Shown: positions 1-9,049, counted from the first letter of the stretch. The stretch: DNA of 53,891 bases from Rubrivivax sp. (GCA_024641945.1 JAHECD010000020.1:1-53891), one strand, 5' to 3'. The notes: generated by a model not told the origin, from the sequence alone. Numbers and translations: made by a program.

Positions 1-34
1 TCGTCTGAAACCTTTGCCGCCTGTGGGTGCCGCG

Positions 35-1138
35 TCAACGGCCGCACAGTGCGACCACGTGGTCGGCGATGGCCAGCGACGCGGTGAGGCCGGGTGATTC
101 GATCCCGAACAGGTTCACGAGTCCAGGCACGCCGTGCATGGCCGGCCCTTCGATGACGAAATCGCTCGCAGCCACGTCGGGGCCGCCGAGCTTCGGCCGG
201 ATGCCCGCATAGTCGGGCTGCAGCGCGCCATCCCGCAGGCCCGGCCAGTATTTGCGCACCGCCGTGTAGAACGCGTCGCCACGGGCCGGGTCCACCGGGT
301 AATGGATGTGCGGGATCCATTCGACGTCGGGGCCGAAGCGGGCTTGTCCGTTCAGGTCGAGCGTCAGGTGCACGCCCAGCCCGGCCGATTCGGGCACGGG
401 ATAGATCAGGTGGCTGAAGCTCGCACGCCCGCTCAAGGTGAAGTAGTTGCCCTTGGCGTAGAAGGTGGGTGGCACGTGCGCCGGTGCCAGGCCTTCGATC
501 GCGCCGGCCAGCGCCTGGGCGTGCAGGCCGGCGCTGTTGATCACCGTGCGCGCGCGCCAGGTGCCCGGCTCGGTACCTCCGATGTGCAACTCGAGACCCT
601 CGGCCGTCGCGCGCCCGCCGAGGACCGGCGTGACGAAGGCCACCATGGCGCCCGCGGCCTCCGCGTCGCCCTGCAGCGCGAGCATCAGCGCGTGGCTGTC
701 GACGATGCCCGTGGAGGGCGAGAGCAGCGCCGCCGCAGCCTGGACCTCGGGCTCGAGCCGGGCCACGCCGTCGCGGTCGAGCAGGCGAAGGTCGTCGACA
801 CCATTCGCGGACGCCTTGGCTCGGATCGATTCGAGCGTGGCGACCTGCGCCGGCGTCGTCGCCACGATGAGCTTTCCACAGCGCCGATGTGGCACGCCAT
901 GGCTCGCGCAGTAGGCGTACAGCGCCTCCTTGCCGGCCACGCACAGGCGCGCCTTCAGCGAGCCCTGCGGGTAGTAGATGCCGGCATGGATGACCTCGCT
1001 GTTGCGCGAGCTCGTGCCGGTGCCAATGGCGTCGGCCGCCTCCAGCACCACCACCTCGCGGCCGGACATCGCGAGCGCGCGTGCCACGGCCAGGCCGACG
1101 ACGCCGGCGCCGATGACGACACAGTCGATCTCTTCCAC
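35..1138 (-). CDS. LhgO-like FAD-dependent oxidoreductase (L-2-hydroxyacid oxidase family)
   Basis: Predicted 367-aa FAD flavoenzyme of the DAO superfamily, closest in motif content to L-2-hydroxyglutarate oxidase. The N-terminus has the dinucleotide-binding [10 protein letters not shown] motif, then [14 protein letters not shown], which is typical of L2HGDH/LhgO proteins. The C-terminus has RPKLGG and [16 protein letters not shown] chose the GTG at 1138 because it precedes the FAD motif by only a few residues and lies two bases after the TGA of the upstream regulator gene, so the two are probably co-transcribed. Sugar-acid or hydroxyacid oxidation fits the neighbourhood; the exact substrate is not determined by sequence. 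Confidence 0.85.
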   Translation of the reverse strand: MEEIDCVVIGAGVVGLAVARALAMSGREVVVLEAADAIGTGTSSRNSEVIHAGIYYPQGSLKARLCVAGKEALYAYCASHGVPHRRCGKLIVATTPAQVATLESIRAKASANGVDDLRLLDRDGVARLEPEVQAAAALLSPSTGIVDSHALMLALQGDAEAAGAMVAFVTPVLGGRATAEGLELHIGGTEPGTWRARTVINSAGLHAQALAGAIEGLAPAHVPPTFYAKGNYFTLSGRASFSHLIYPVPESAGLGVHLTLDLNGQARFGPDVEWIPHIHYPVDPARGDAFYTAVRKYWPGLRDGALQPDYAGIRPKLGGPDVAASDFVIEGPAMHGVPGLVNLFGIESPGLTASLAIADHVVALCGR

Positions 1139-1139
1139 G

Positions 1140-2795
1140 TCAGTCTCCAGAGGGGCCGGCCGGCGATGGGATCGTGGTCCGGCCGCCTTCGTTCGACGCC
1201 GGGGTGCCGGCGCCGTGCACAACAAACAATCGTCCAGACAAAGGTGCCGCCTCGAGGGCTTCCCGCGTGAGGGCCTCGCGGGCGCTCGTGACATACAGCG
1301 TATCGCCGTCGGCACCACCGAATGCCACGCCCGTGGGGCCTGGCACCGGCAGCGCCACCACGCGGTCGAGCGTGCCGTCGGCTTCGAAGCGCACGGCGCT
1401 CCAGCCGCCGCGCAGTGCGCTCCACACCCCGCCGTGCCGGTCGACCGCCAGCCCGCTGAGCCGGCCGGACCCCGGAGGCACCGTCGCCAGCCGGCGAAGG
1501 GTGCCGCCGGCATGGGCGGCATACAGCACGCCGCTGTCGGCCGTGACGACAAACAGCGTCTGCGACCGGTCGTCCCAGGCCAGCGCCGTGGCGGGCGTTG
1601 CCAGGCGCCAGCCCGCCACGCTGGCAGCGTCGTTCGACAGGTCGGCCATGCGCCAGCGGTCGCCGTCGGACACGCAGGCCCAGACGCTGCCGTGCGGCCC
1701 GGCGCAGGCCGCGCTCACGCGGCGGCGCGGCAGCGCGGGCCACGGCGACAAGCCACCGTTCGTACCCACACGTTGCCACGCATCGTCGATCTGCAGGATG
1801 ACACCGTTGTCATGCGCGACCAGTGCCTGGATGGGGGCGTCCGGCTGCGCGACCACGACGTCCGGCGGCGCCGCCGCGCCTTTCGCTCGCGCGCAGAAGT
1901 GCACCGCCGGCGCCAGCGTATCCGCCCAGTACAGGCCGCCCGCCGCCGACGACCAGACAGGAAAGGCCCCTTCGAAGGCCCAGTCACCCGGCACCGGCAC
2001 GGCGTCGCCTTGCTGCCGCGACGGCTGTGCCGAAGACAGCTGGGCGCCGACGCGGCGGGCGGCGTCGGCCACCTCCGGCCCGAGCAGCGCCAGGCGTTCG
2101 AGCGACAGCCGGAAGGCCGGGCCTGCCATGCTGATGGCGCCGCGCACCTGGCCGTCCTTGTCGACGATGGGTGCGCCGCAGCAGCGCACGCCGGGAACGA
2201 TCTCCTCGTCGTCGAGCGACCAGCCACGTGTCGACGTCAGGCTCAGTTCGGCCTGCAGGCGCCGGCGGTCGGTGATGCTGCGCGGCGTGACCGGGGTGAG
2301 CACGATGTCCTTGACGATGGCGTCGCGCTGCGCGGCGGGCAGCGCCGCCAGGATGGCCTTGCCCTGGCTCGTGCAATGCAGCGGCTTGCGCTGGCCAAGC
2401 ACGGTCTGTGATCGCTGGCCGTGAGCGCCGTCGCAGCGTTCGAGCGAGATCACCTCCAGCCCGTCGAGCGCCGCCAGATACGTGGTCTCGCCGGTCATGT
2501 CTCGCAGCGCGCGCAATTCGGCCCCGGCAGCGGCCACGAGGTCGGGCATGGCATAGGCGGCCCGTGCGTATTCGAAACAGCGGAATCCGAGGCAGTAGAC
2601 GCGCCGCAGCGGGTCGCGGCGCAAGAGGCCGCGTGCCACCAGCGTGCCGAGCAGCCGGTACAGCGTCGTCCGCGGCAAATCCAGCCGCGCCGCCAGTTCC
2701 GCCTGCGCCAGGCCGGACGCCGATCGTCCGACCGCGTCGAGGACGTCCAGCGCCTTGTCGAGCGCAGCGGTCCCTTCGGTGGCGCGGGCACTCAT
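1140..2795 (-). CDS. IclR-family regulator fused to a degenerate SMP-30/gluconolactonase domain
   Basis: 551-aa two-part protein. Residues about 10-70 form an IclR winged helix ([12 protein letters not shown], then [13 protein letters not shown]). Residues about 85-255 form the IclR effector domain ([25 protein letters not shown]). Residues about 270-530 look like an SMP-30/gluconolactonase beta-propeller ([18 protein letters not shown], then [13 protein letters not shown]). The usual metal ligands appear mostly lost: E275 remains, but the expected Asn near 403 and Asp near 447 (PDGLAVD in enzymes, LSGLAVD here) are replaced. The propeller may therefore be a ligand sensor rather than an enzyme. 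An in-frame ATG at 2819 is an alternative start. The gene diverges from the RraA-like gene at 2994, a likely target. Confidence 0.85.
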   Translation of the reverse strand: MSARATEGTAALDKALDVLDAVGRSASGLAQAELAARLDLPRTTLYRLLGTLVARGLLRRDPLRRVYCLGFRCFEYARAAYAMPDLVAAAGAELRALRDMTGETTYLAALDGLEVISLERCDGAHGQRSQTVLGQRKPLHCTSQGKAILAALPAAQRDAIVKDIVLTPVTPRSITDRRRLQAELSLTSTRGWSLDDEEIVPGVRCCGAPIVDKDGQVRGAISMAGPAFRLSLERLALLGPEVADAARRVGAQLSSAQPSRQQGDAVPVPGDWAFEGAFPVWSSAAGGLYWADTLAPAVHFCARAKGAAAPPDVVVAQPDAPIQALVAHDNGVILQIDDAWQRVGTNGGLSPWPALPRRRVSAACAGPHGSVWACVSDGDRWRMADLSNDAASVAGWRLATPATALAWDDRSQTLFVVTADSGVLYAAHAGGTLRRLATVPPGSGRLSGLAVDRHGGVWSALRGGWSAVRFEADGTLDRVVALPVPGPTGVAFGGADGDTLYVTSAREALTREALEAAPLSGRLFVVHGAGTPASNEGGRTTIPSPAGPSGD

Positions 2796-2993
2796 GCCTG
2801 CGGGGCCGACGGCCGGCATCCCTGGACCAGCCCCGACAGGTTGGTGGCCAGAGTCATTCCCAGATGGTGGAACTGCGCATGGGTGCAGACTGTAAGCCGC
2901 CTTGGTGCCAAGCATCGACCTCCCTAGCATCGGTGGCCTGTGTGGCGTTCCCGCCATCTGGAACTCAACGGCGCCGCGACGGAGACCCCTGAC

Positions 2994-3773
2994 ATGCCCA
3001 CCGCGATCACCCCCACACCGCCACCGCTGCGCGAACGTGTCCACGTCAGCGACGCCGTGCTCGACCGCCTCGCGCGGCTGAGCAGTGGTTCGCTGACGAC
3101 CCAGCTCTTCAAGAGGGGCTATCGCCAGCCGGTGCTCGTGGGACTGCGCCCGATGCAGGGCGCGCGTGTGCATCGTTTCGCGGGGCGTGCTTACACGATG
3201 CGCATGATTCCGGCGCGCGAGGACATCGACACCTACGCCACGCTCACCACCACGCCCAACGCGGACAACCTGCAGTGGGTCGGCGTGGAGCAGACGCAGG
3301 ACGGCGACGTGATGGTCATCGACAGCCGCAACGACACCACGGCGGCGTCGATGGGCAACATGCTGGTCACGCGCATGCAAATGCGCGGCGTGCGCGCCGT
3401 CATCACGGACGGCGCCTTTCGAGATGGATACGAACTCAGCCACATGGACATCCCCGCGTGGTGCGCCGGCGTCACCGCCACCACGCGCCTGAGCTACCAC
3501 CACGTGGCCGACCTGCAGGTGCCCGTGGCATGCGCCGGCGTGGCGGTCTACCCCGGCGACGTGATGCATGGCGATGCCGACAACGTCACCGTGATCCCGG
3601 CGCACCTGGCGCAGGAGATGGCGGACCTGTGCGAAGCACAAGACGACCTGGAAGGCTACCTGGCGCTGCGTGTACAACGTGGCGAAGCCCTGTGGGGCCT
3701 GTACCCGCCGAGCGAGCAGACACGCCAGCAGCACCGCGACTGGGTGGTTGCCGGACGCCCGCCGCTCGGCTGA
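2994..3773 (+). CDS. RraA-like / HMG-CHA aldolase family protein (first copy)
   Basis: 259 aa. It belongs to the RraA fold family, which includes 4-hydroxy-4-methyl-2-oxoglutarate aldolases, oxaloacetate decarboxylases and RNase E inhibitors. The family core is visible as GNMLVTRM followed by AVITDGAFRD, with Arg143-Asp144 as the expected metal/substrate pair, and a C-terminal PGDVMHGDADNVTVIP segment. The ATG at 2994 follows GGAGA at a suitable distance. Its place between the IclR fusion gene and sugar-acid genes argues for a catabolic lyase or decarboxylase rather than RNase E control. A paralogue lies at 12973. Confidence 0.85.
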   Translation: MPTAITPTPPPLRERVHVSDAVLDRLARLSSGSLTTQLFKRGYRQPVLVGLRPMQGARVHRFAGRAYTMRMIPAREDIDTYATLTTTPNADNLQWVGVEQTQDGDVMVIDSRNDTTAASMGNMLVTRMQMRGVRAVITDGAFRDGYELSHMDIPAWCAGVTATTRLSYHHVADLQVPVACAGVAVYPGDVMHGDADNVTVIPAHLAQEMADLCEAQDDLEGYLALRVQRGEALWGLYPPSEQTRQQHRDWVVAGRPPLG

Positions 3774-3783
3774 TGGAGACACG

Positions 3784-4236
3784 ATGACGACCAGCAAGAC
3801 GATGCACGCGCACGAAGCGCTGATCCGGCGCTATTTCGACGCCTGCAACGCCGCCGACCACGCGGCGCTGCTGCGTTGTTTCACGCCCGATGCGGTGCAC
3901 TACTTTCCGCCCGGGCTGCCGGAGATCCCGTGGCGCGGTGCCGACACGATCGCAAACAAGTGGATCTGGTGCGTCGAGAACCTGGGCTCGCAGTGGACGA
4001 TAGAAAAAGTGCTCGTGAGCCGCGACTCGAACGAGGCCGTCATCGAATGGACGCACTGGAAGCACAAGACCGGCACCGCGCAGCGAGGAGACGAGTGGTA
4101 CGTCTTCGACCCGGCGTCGGGGTTGATCAATGAGATACGGGCGTACTACGCGGCACCGGCGGTCAAGGACGTCGCCATCGGTGAACTGGTCGGGTTCGAC
4201 TACGCCGGTCGGGGCTATCACCTCGGCCGGGGATGA
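3784..4236 (+). CDS. SnoaL/NTF2-like fold protein
   Basis: 150 aa, the length of a single NTF2-like (SnoaL, DUF4440-type) cone domain. It begins with the typical ALIRRYFDACNAADHAALL helix and carries FTPDAVHYFPPG and the late EWTHWKHKTG strand. It starts 10 bases after the RraA-like gene with a GGAGA site, so the two should be co-translated. Members act as small isomerases, cyclases or binding proteins; no catalytic identity can be read here. It is not an orange-carotenoid-protein C-terminal homologue by motif. Confidence 0.75.
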   Translation: MTTSKTMHAHEALIRRYFDACNAADHAALLRCFTPDAVHYFPPGLPEIPWRGADTIANKWIWCVENLGSQWTIEKVLVSRDSNEAVIEWTHWKHKTGTAQRGDEWYVFDPASGLINEIRAYYAAPAVKDVAIGELVGFDYAGRGYHLGRG

Positions 4237-4291
4237 CACCTCAGCGCCGCGCTTCGACAAGGCAAGAACACCGTGAAATCACTACAATTGT

Positions 4292-4313
4292 ACTAATATA
4301 TTAGTGCTTTAAT
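4292..4313. promoter_or_regulatory. Candidate GntR operator, site 1
   Basis: Perfect 14-bp palindrome ACTAATATATTAGT (4292-4305) followed by GCTTTAAT, about 50 bases upstream of the Bug receptor gene at 4363. The block is repeated at 9028-9049 with 20 of 22 positions identical. An AT-rich palindrome of this form in GC-rich DNA is typical of a FadR/VanR-type GntR operator. Assignment to the GntR gene at 8277-8993 is inference from proximity. Confidence 0.7.
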
Positions 4314-4362
4314 CGAGCAACCGCGCAGCCCGCGCCACCGCCCAACAAACCGGAGACATTCC

Positions 4363-5358
4363 ATGACAACCCGCCGCACCCTGCTTGCCGCAGCCACCGC
4401 CACCGTGGCGGGCTCGCTCGGCGCCCTGCCCGCCTTCGGCCAGGCCGACTACCCCAACAAGCCGGTCAAGATCATCTGCCCGTTCCCGGCCGGCGGCACG
4501 AGCGACGTGCTCGCGCGCATGGTCGCTGCCGGCCTGAGCAAGGAACTCGGTCAGCAATTCGTCGTCGACAACATCGGCGGCGCCGGTGGCACGATCGGCA
4601 CGCTCAAGGCCACACAGGCGGCGCCCGACGGCTACACCCTCATCCAGACCGGCGTGGGCCAGAACGCGGTGGCGCACGGCCTCGACCCGAAGCTCGCCTA
4701 CGACTCGATGCGCGACTTCGTCCACCTGAGCCAGGTCCATTCCGGCCCGAACGTGCTGGTGGTGCACCCCGACCAGCCCTTCAAAACCTTCCAGGAGTTG
4801 ATCGCCTACATCCGCAAGAACCCGGGCAAGATGAACTACGGCTACACGCACGCCGCGTCGGGCCACATGGCGATGGAACTGCTCAAGCAGGTGGGCGGTG
4901 AGAAGGGCCAGCCGCTGTTCATCGTCGGCATCCCTTACCGCGGCGGCGGCCCGATGATGCAGGACATCCTCGGTGGCCAGATCCCGATGATGTTCATCAA
5001 CCAGGACGTGGCGCTGCCGCACATCAAGGCCGGCAAATTGCGCGCGCTCGCAGTCACGAGCAAGGAGCGCAACCCGCTGTACCCCGACACGCCCACCATC
5101 GCCGAGACCGGCGTCAAGGGCTACGAGGCGCTCAGTTGGTCCGGCATGTCCGCGATCAAGGGCACGCCGCAGCCGATCGTCGACAAACTCGAGGCTGCGC
5201 TTAAGAAGGTCATGACGTCGCCCGAGATCAAGCAGCGCATGGAATCCGTGGGCTTCGTGATCCCACCACAGGGCCACGAGCACTACAACAAGTTCATCAA
5301 GGGCGAGATCGACCTGTGGACACGGGTCATCCGCACCGCCGGCATCAAGACGCAGTGA
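4363..5358 (+). CDS. Bug/TctC-family periplasmic solute-binding protein (TTT transporter)
   Basis: 331-aa secreted binding protein of the tripartite tricarboxylate transporter type. The N-terminus TTRRTLLAAATATVAGS is a twin-arginine-like signal, with cleavage expected near residues 26-28. The mature part starts DYPNKPVKIICPFPAGGTSD, the Bug signature with the ligand-contacting Asp48. Later family marks include PYRGGGPMMQDILGGQIPMM and TPTIAETGVKGYEALSW. No TctA/TctB membrane genes are in the window, as is usual for the expanded Bug families of Burkholderiales. Candidate operator site 1 lies directly upstream. The ligand is probably an acid sugar or carboxylate (inferred). Confidence 0.92.
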   Translation: MTTRRTLLAAATATVAGSLGALPAFGQADYPNKPVKIICPFPAGGTSDVLARMVAAGLSKELGQQFVVDNIGGAGGTIGTLKATQAAPDGYTLIQTGVGQNAVAHGLDPKLAYDSMRDFVHLSQVHSGPNVLVVHPDQPFKTFQELIAYIRKNPGKMNYGYTHAASGHMAMELLKQVGGEKGQPLFIVGIPYRGGGPMMQDILGGQIPMMFINQDVALPHIKAGKLRALAVTSKERNPLYPDTPTIAETGVKGYEALSWSGMSAIKGTPQPIVDKLEAALKKVMTSPEIKQRMESVGFVIPPQGHEHYNKFIKGEIDLWTRVIRTAGIKTQ

Positions 5359-5374
5359 CCGTCGGAGCGCCAGA

Positions 5375-6802
5375 GTGAGTACCGTTCAGGACACCACACC
5401 CTCGGGCATCGATGCCGCCGTCGCCGCCGCGCATGCCGCCGCCGACACGATGGCGACCGCCAGTGCCGGCACCCGCGCGGCGCTGCTGCGCGGCCTGGCC
5501 GATGCACTCGAAGGCGAGCGCGGCACACTCGTGCCGCTGGCCGACGAGGAGACGCATCTCGGGCCGGCGCGCCTGAACGGCGAACTCGACCGCACCTGCT
5601 TCCAGTTGCGCGGGTTTGCCCACCAGGTGCTCACCGGTGTGCCATTCGCGGCCACCGACGATGCTGCCGTTGCGGGTGCGCCGCCGGCTGGCCGGCCGCG
5701 CCTGACACGCGTACGGGTTCCCGTGGGCCCGGTGGCGATGTTCAGCGCGAGCAATTTCCCGTTTGCGTTCTCGGTGCTCGGCGGCGATACCGCTGCGGCG
5801 CTGGCGGCCGGTTGCCCGGTCGTCGTGAAGGCGCATCCGGGGCATCCGGCACTGTCCCGCGCGACGGCGGCGCTCGCATCGCGCGTGGTCTCGGCCCAGG
5901 GCCTGCCGGCCGGTGTGTTCGCCATGGTCGAAGGCGCGTCGGTGGACGTCGGCGTGCAACTCGTGCGCCACCCGCAGATCGAGGCCGTGGCCTTCACGGG
6001 ATCGGTACGCGGCGGCGTCGCGCTGTGGAAAGAGGCCAATGCCCGACCGCGGCCGATTCCCTTCTACGGTGAACTGGGGTCGATCAATCCGGTCGTCGCG
6101 CTGCCGGCGGCCGTGGCCCAGCACGGCACCACGCTCGCGACCACGCTGGCCGGCTCCATCGCACTCGGCTGCGGGCAGTTCTGCACCAGCCCGGGCGTGC
6201 TGGTCGTGCGCGACGACGACATGTCGCAAGCCTTCGTGCAGCAGGTCGGCGAGGCGCTTGCGGCAGCCACGCCGCATGCCATGCTGCACCCGGGCATCCG
6301 GTCCGGCTTCGACGCCGGGGTCCAGCGGGTGCAGTCGCATGCGGGCGTGCGGACCCTGGTCGCGCCACCGCACGGCGAGGGTGCACCCAAGGGGCGCCTC
6401 TTTGCCACCGACGCCGCCACGTTCATCGCCGACCACGCGCTGCGCGAAGAAGTGTTCGGGCCCGCGTGCCTGGTCGTCACGGTGCGCTCGATCGAAGAGA
6501 CCGTCGCCGTGCTGCGGGCGGTCGAGGGCAGCCTCACCGTCACGCTGTGGGGCGCCGACGACGACACGGCCGACAACCGCACCCTCGTGCGCGAAGCCGA
6601 ACGCATCGCCGGGCGTGTGCTGTTCGGCGGCGTTCCGACCGGCGTGGCCGTCACCGCAGCGCAGCAGCACGGCGGACCTTGGCCGTCCTCGACGCAACCT
6701 TTCACCACCAGCGTCGGCTACGCGGCCATGGACCGCTTCCTTCGGCCCGTGGCCTTGCAGGATGCGCCGCAGTGGCTGGTCGATTCCAGCGGCCTGGTCT
6801 GA
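5375..6802 (+). CDS. Aldehyde dehydrogenase, 2-oxoglutarate-semialdehyde (2,5-dioxopentanoate) type
   Basis: 475-aa NAD(P)-dependent aldehyde dehydrogenase. The catalytic nucleophile is Cys270 in GCGQFCTSPG, the general base Glu233 in FYGELGSINP, the oxyanion Asn127 in SASNFPF, and Lys152 binds the cofactor. The FYGELGSINP and FCTSPG versions are those of the ketoglutarate-semialdehyde dehydrogenase branch, which makes 2-oxoglutarate at the end of non-phosphorylative pentose and hexarate pathways. Start is GTG at 5375, 16 bases after the receptor gene, with GGAG upstream. Together with the IlvD/EDD dehydratase at 9056 it suggests degradation of a sugar acid to 2-oxoglutarate. Confidence 0.9.
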   Translation: MSTVQDTTPSGIDAAVAAAHAAADTMATASAGTRAALLRGLADALEGERGTLVPLADEETHLGPARLNGELDRTCFQLRGFAHQVLTGVPFAATDDAAVAGAPPAGRPRLTRVRVPVGPVAMFSASNFPFAFSVLGGDTAAALAAGCPVVVKAHPGHPALSRATAALASRVVSAQGLPAGVFAMVEGASVDVGVQLVRHPQIEAVAFTGSVRGGVALWKEANARPRPIPFYGELGSINPVVALPAAVAQHGTTLATTLAGSIALGCGQFCTSPGVLVVRDDDMSQAFVQQVGEALAAATPHAMLHPGIRSGFDAGVQRVQSHAGVRTLVAPPHGEGAPKGRLFATDAATFIADHALREEVFGPACLVVTVRSIEETVAVLRAVEGSLTVTLWGADDDTADNRTLVREAERIAGRVLFGGVPTGVAVTAAQQHGGPWPSSTQPFTTSVGYAAMDRFLRPVALQDAPQWLVDSSGLV

Positions 6803-6855
6803 CGACCGGCCAGGCGGCCGCACCGGTTGCGCGCGCACGTTGATCCGCTTCGCGG

Positions 6856-7338
6856 TCAGCGCTTCGCGCTGCTCAGGTACGCGTAGAGGTCCTTCACGCC
6901 CTGCGTCACGGCGGGCGTGGCCTCCCACGCCGGCATGTCCTTGATGTCCTGGCCGCTCCCGCGCTGCTGCAGGATGCCTCGAAGCATGGCTGCACGCGCC
7001 GACTCCCCGCCTTCGCTGGCGGGCACCGACCAGCGATAGCGCTGCAGCACGGCACTCGAAAAGCTGGCCTCGCTCATGCCGGCGACCCGAGGCAGGAGAT
7101 TCGGCCCGTTGGCGGTGCCCCGTGCGTCGGCGCCATGACACCGGGCACAGTGCGCGACGAAGAGGTCATGCCCCGCCGCACGGGCCGCATTCGCGCCCGG
7201 CGCCTGTTGCGGCGCTGGCATCGGCGCGCAGGCGGACATCGCCAATGCCGCCAGCAAAGCGACCCCCCGCCCATTCGCTGCGGTCTGACCGAACGGGCCG
7301 GAGCGTCGCGTTCGATCGGTCTTTGGCGCCTGTTTCAT
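6856..7338 (-). CDS. Small c-type cytochrome, secreted
   Basis: 160 aa with one haem-binding CARCH motif (C64, C67, H68) and a likely axial Met135 in DMPAW. The hydrophobic segment at about 25-37 ends MSAC, an imperfect lipobox, so it may be a lipoprotein. I chose the ATG at 7338; an upstream in-frame ATG at 7398 would add 20 charged residues before the signal. It would carry electrons in the periplasm, perhaps from a sugar or aldehyde dehydrogenase, but no partner dehydrogenase is adjacent. It converges with the aldehyde dehydrogenase gene. Confidence 0.85.
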   Translation of the reverse strand: MKQAPKTDRTRRSGPFGQTAANGRGVALLAALAMSACAPMPAPQQAPGANAARAAGHDLFVAHCARCHGADARGTANGPNLLPRVAGMSEASFSSAVLQRYRWSVPASEGGESARAAMLRGILQQRGSGQDIKDMPAWEATPAVTQGVKDLYAYLSSAKR

Positions 7339-7421
7339 GGCGTCGAGTCTGGCAACTCGACGGTGCGCCGTCTTGAGTCTGCTCAATCGGCGCCGCATCG
7401 TCGACGCTGCGATGCCGGTGC

Positions 7422-8111
7422 TCAGGCCGGATCCATGCCTTGCCGCCGCTTCGCTTCGTCCGCGTCGCGCGACGCCATATAGGCGAGCATCGCGCGCGCC
7501 GCGTCGGTCTGCTGTGATGTGGCTGCAATCCCGGCCGAAAACGTCGTGATGATCTGGATCTCGGGTGGCAGCGGGCCCACGATGTCGATGCCCTTCAGGG
7601 GGAGCAGCTCGCTCAGTTGCTGGAAGCCCAGTTCGACCTTGCCGTCCGCGACCAGGCGCCCCACCGGCACCCCCGGGGGGGCCTGCACGATCCGGCCCTC
7701 GATCTGCGCGGCGATGCCCCAGCGCTCGAACAGCTTGCGCAGCGCGACGCCGCTCGGGCCGGTCGAATAACTCAGGCTGGCAGCGCCCAGCACGGCCTGT
7801 TCCAGCGCCCGCTCGGTGGAGATGTCGGGTCGCGGCGCCCCGGCGCGCACCGCGACCGACACCCCCGAGCGCACGAGGTCGACACGGCTTCCGCGCACGA
7901 TCCTGCCCGCATCGGTCAACTGGTCGATCGCGTTCGACGCCAGCATCACCACGTCGAACGTCTCACCGGCCTGCACACGCTTGGCCGCATCGACGCCACC
8001 CACCGACTCGGCCGTCGCCCGCTGGCCGGTGGCGCGCTGGTACTGGTCGATGAGATCGGCCAGCACCTGGCGGGTGGCCATCGAGGAGATGATGGTGATC
8101 GGCTGGCTCAT
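7422..8111 (-). CDS. ModA-like substrate-binding protein without signal peptide
   Basis: 229 aa resembling the periplasmic molybdate-binding fold (SBP_bac_11): ITIISSMATRQVLADLIDQYQRATG at the start, FDVVMLASNAIDQL, and LGFQQLSELLPLKGIDIVGPLPPEIQ near the end. The ATG at 8111 gives a protein that begins directly with the first beta strand, with no signal peptide. The 34 residues upstream in frame are charged and also do not make one. No ABC permease or ATPase is nearby. It is therefore likely a cytosolic ligand-binding protein of unknown role, possibly a sensor or a sequestering protein in the adjacent catabolic region. Confidence 0.8.
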   Translation of the reverse strand: MSQPITIISSMATRQVLADLIDQYQRATGQRATAESVGGVDAAKRVQAGETFDVVMLASNAIDQLTDAGRIVRGSRVDLVRSGVSVAVRAGAPRPDISTERALEQAVLGAASLSYSTGPSGVALRKLFERWGIAAQIEGRIVQAPPGVPVGRLVADGKVELGFQQLSELLPLKGIDIVGPLPPEIQIITTFSAGIAATSQQTDAARAMLAYMASRDADEAKRRQGMDPA

Positions 8112-8276
8112 GGTCGCGGCGTGCTCGTGGCGGAACACCGAGCGTACCCGCCCGACCGTCATGCCGCCATGCGTCATGCCGACGACCTGTTGTCTGCCAG
8201 CCGATGCGGGCACGTGGCGCCGTGATCGCGCCCGTCGGTCAAGCGACGCCGGCGGATCGTCCGGCGGCGCTTCGGT

Positions 8277-8993
8277 TCAGCCGCTGACGAACTCCGGGTG
8301 CCGACGCCGCACCTGGTCGACAAACGCCATCGTGCCCGACAGGTGCTGGCGCACCGCGGCCTGCGCAGCGTCGGGCTCGCGGGCCTCGATCGCAGCGGCG
8401 ATGGCCTTGTGGTCGCGCACCACCGCCTGCGCCTTGCCCTTGGCCGGGAGGTTGAGGCGGCGCAGCCTGTCGATATGGCCGCTGCGACGACGCATCAGCT
8501 GCCACAGATCGGGCATGCCGGCCGCGTCGTACAAGGCACGGTGGAAGTCCCGATCGGCCGCCGTGAATCCGGCGTAGTCCTGTGCCGTCAAGGCACGGCC
8601 CTGGCGTGCGATCTGCTCGCGCAACTGCACCACCAACGCCAGCACGGTCGGCGCCGGCGCGGCGGCCAGTTCGCGCACGATCTCCAGCTCGAGCGCGCGG
8701 CGCAGGAAATGCGCGCGCAGGGCCGATGCGATGTCGATGCGGCTTACCACCGTGGCGTGCTGCGGAAAGATGTCGACCAGACCTTCCTCCCCCAGCTTCA
8801 TCAGCGCATCGCGCACGGGCGTCTGGCTGACACCGTAACGTTCGGCCAGCTCGGCACGCGGCAGCACGGTGCCGGGCGCCAGCTCGAGCGAGACGATGAG
8901 CTCGCGCAGGGCATCGAACACCTGCGGCGCCGCCTGGCGTGAACGCTCCAGGCGCAGCGGCGGTATTCGGGCGATGACGTCGACGGCAGGCAT
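8277..8993 (-). CDS. GntR-family transcriptional regulator, FCD domain
   Basis: 238 aa. An N-terminal winged helix spans about 23-85 (LPRAELAERYGVSQTPVRDALMKL) and an all-helical FCD domain about 90-230. The FCD metal/ligand site is visible as D147/H151 (DRDFH), H195 and H217, with H173 nearby. FCD regulators respond to carboxylic and sugar acids. The gene diverges from the IlvD/EDD dehydratase gene, and the 62-base gap holds a palindrome that recurs upstream of the Bug gene at 4363. A local repressor of both units is the simplest reading. Confidence 0.92.
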   Translation of the reverse strand: MPAVDVIARIPPLRLERSRQAAPQVFDALRELIVSLELAPGTVLPRAELAERYGVSQTPVRDALMKLGEEGLVDIFPQHATVVSRIDIASALRAHFLRRALELEIVRELAAAPAPTVLALVVQLREQIARQGRALTAQDYAGFTAADRDFHRALYDAAGMPDLWQLMRRRSGHIDRLRRLNLPAKGKAQAVVRDHKAIAAAIEAREPDAAQAAVRQHLSGTMAFVDQVRRRHPEFVSG

Positions 8994-9026
8994 GGACCCC
9001 CATTGTACGTAGTCGCCCCATTAACA

Positions 9027-9049
9027 CACTAATGTATTAGTGCTTCAAT
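9027..9049. promoter_or_regulatory. Candidate GntR operator, site 2
   Basis: Inverted repeat CACTAAT-GT-ATTAGTG (9027-9042) followed by CTTCAAT, in the divergent gap between gntR (start 8993) and the dehydratase gene (start 9056). It matches site 1 at 4292-4313 at 20 of 22 positions. A protein bound here could block both divergent promoters, giving autoregulation and control of the dehydratase operon. Confidence 0.7.

Noticed and set aside
1139..1552. N-terminal extension of the LhgO-like frame
   Set aside because: It overlaps the SMP-30 part of the upstream gene antisense-free but out of frame; FAD-binding proteins of this family start just before the GAG motif.
2820..3797. N-terminal extension of the IclR fusion frame across the divergent gene
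   Set aside because: It would overlap the RraA-like gene antisense and has no domain; the ATG at 2795 fits the IclR start.
3784..4236. NTF2-like protein as an OCP C-terminal-domain homologue partnering the FRP-like protein
   Set aside because: It is 39 kb away, and its sequence reads as SnoaL/DUF4440-like without carotenoid-binding marks.
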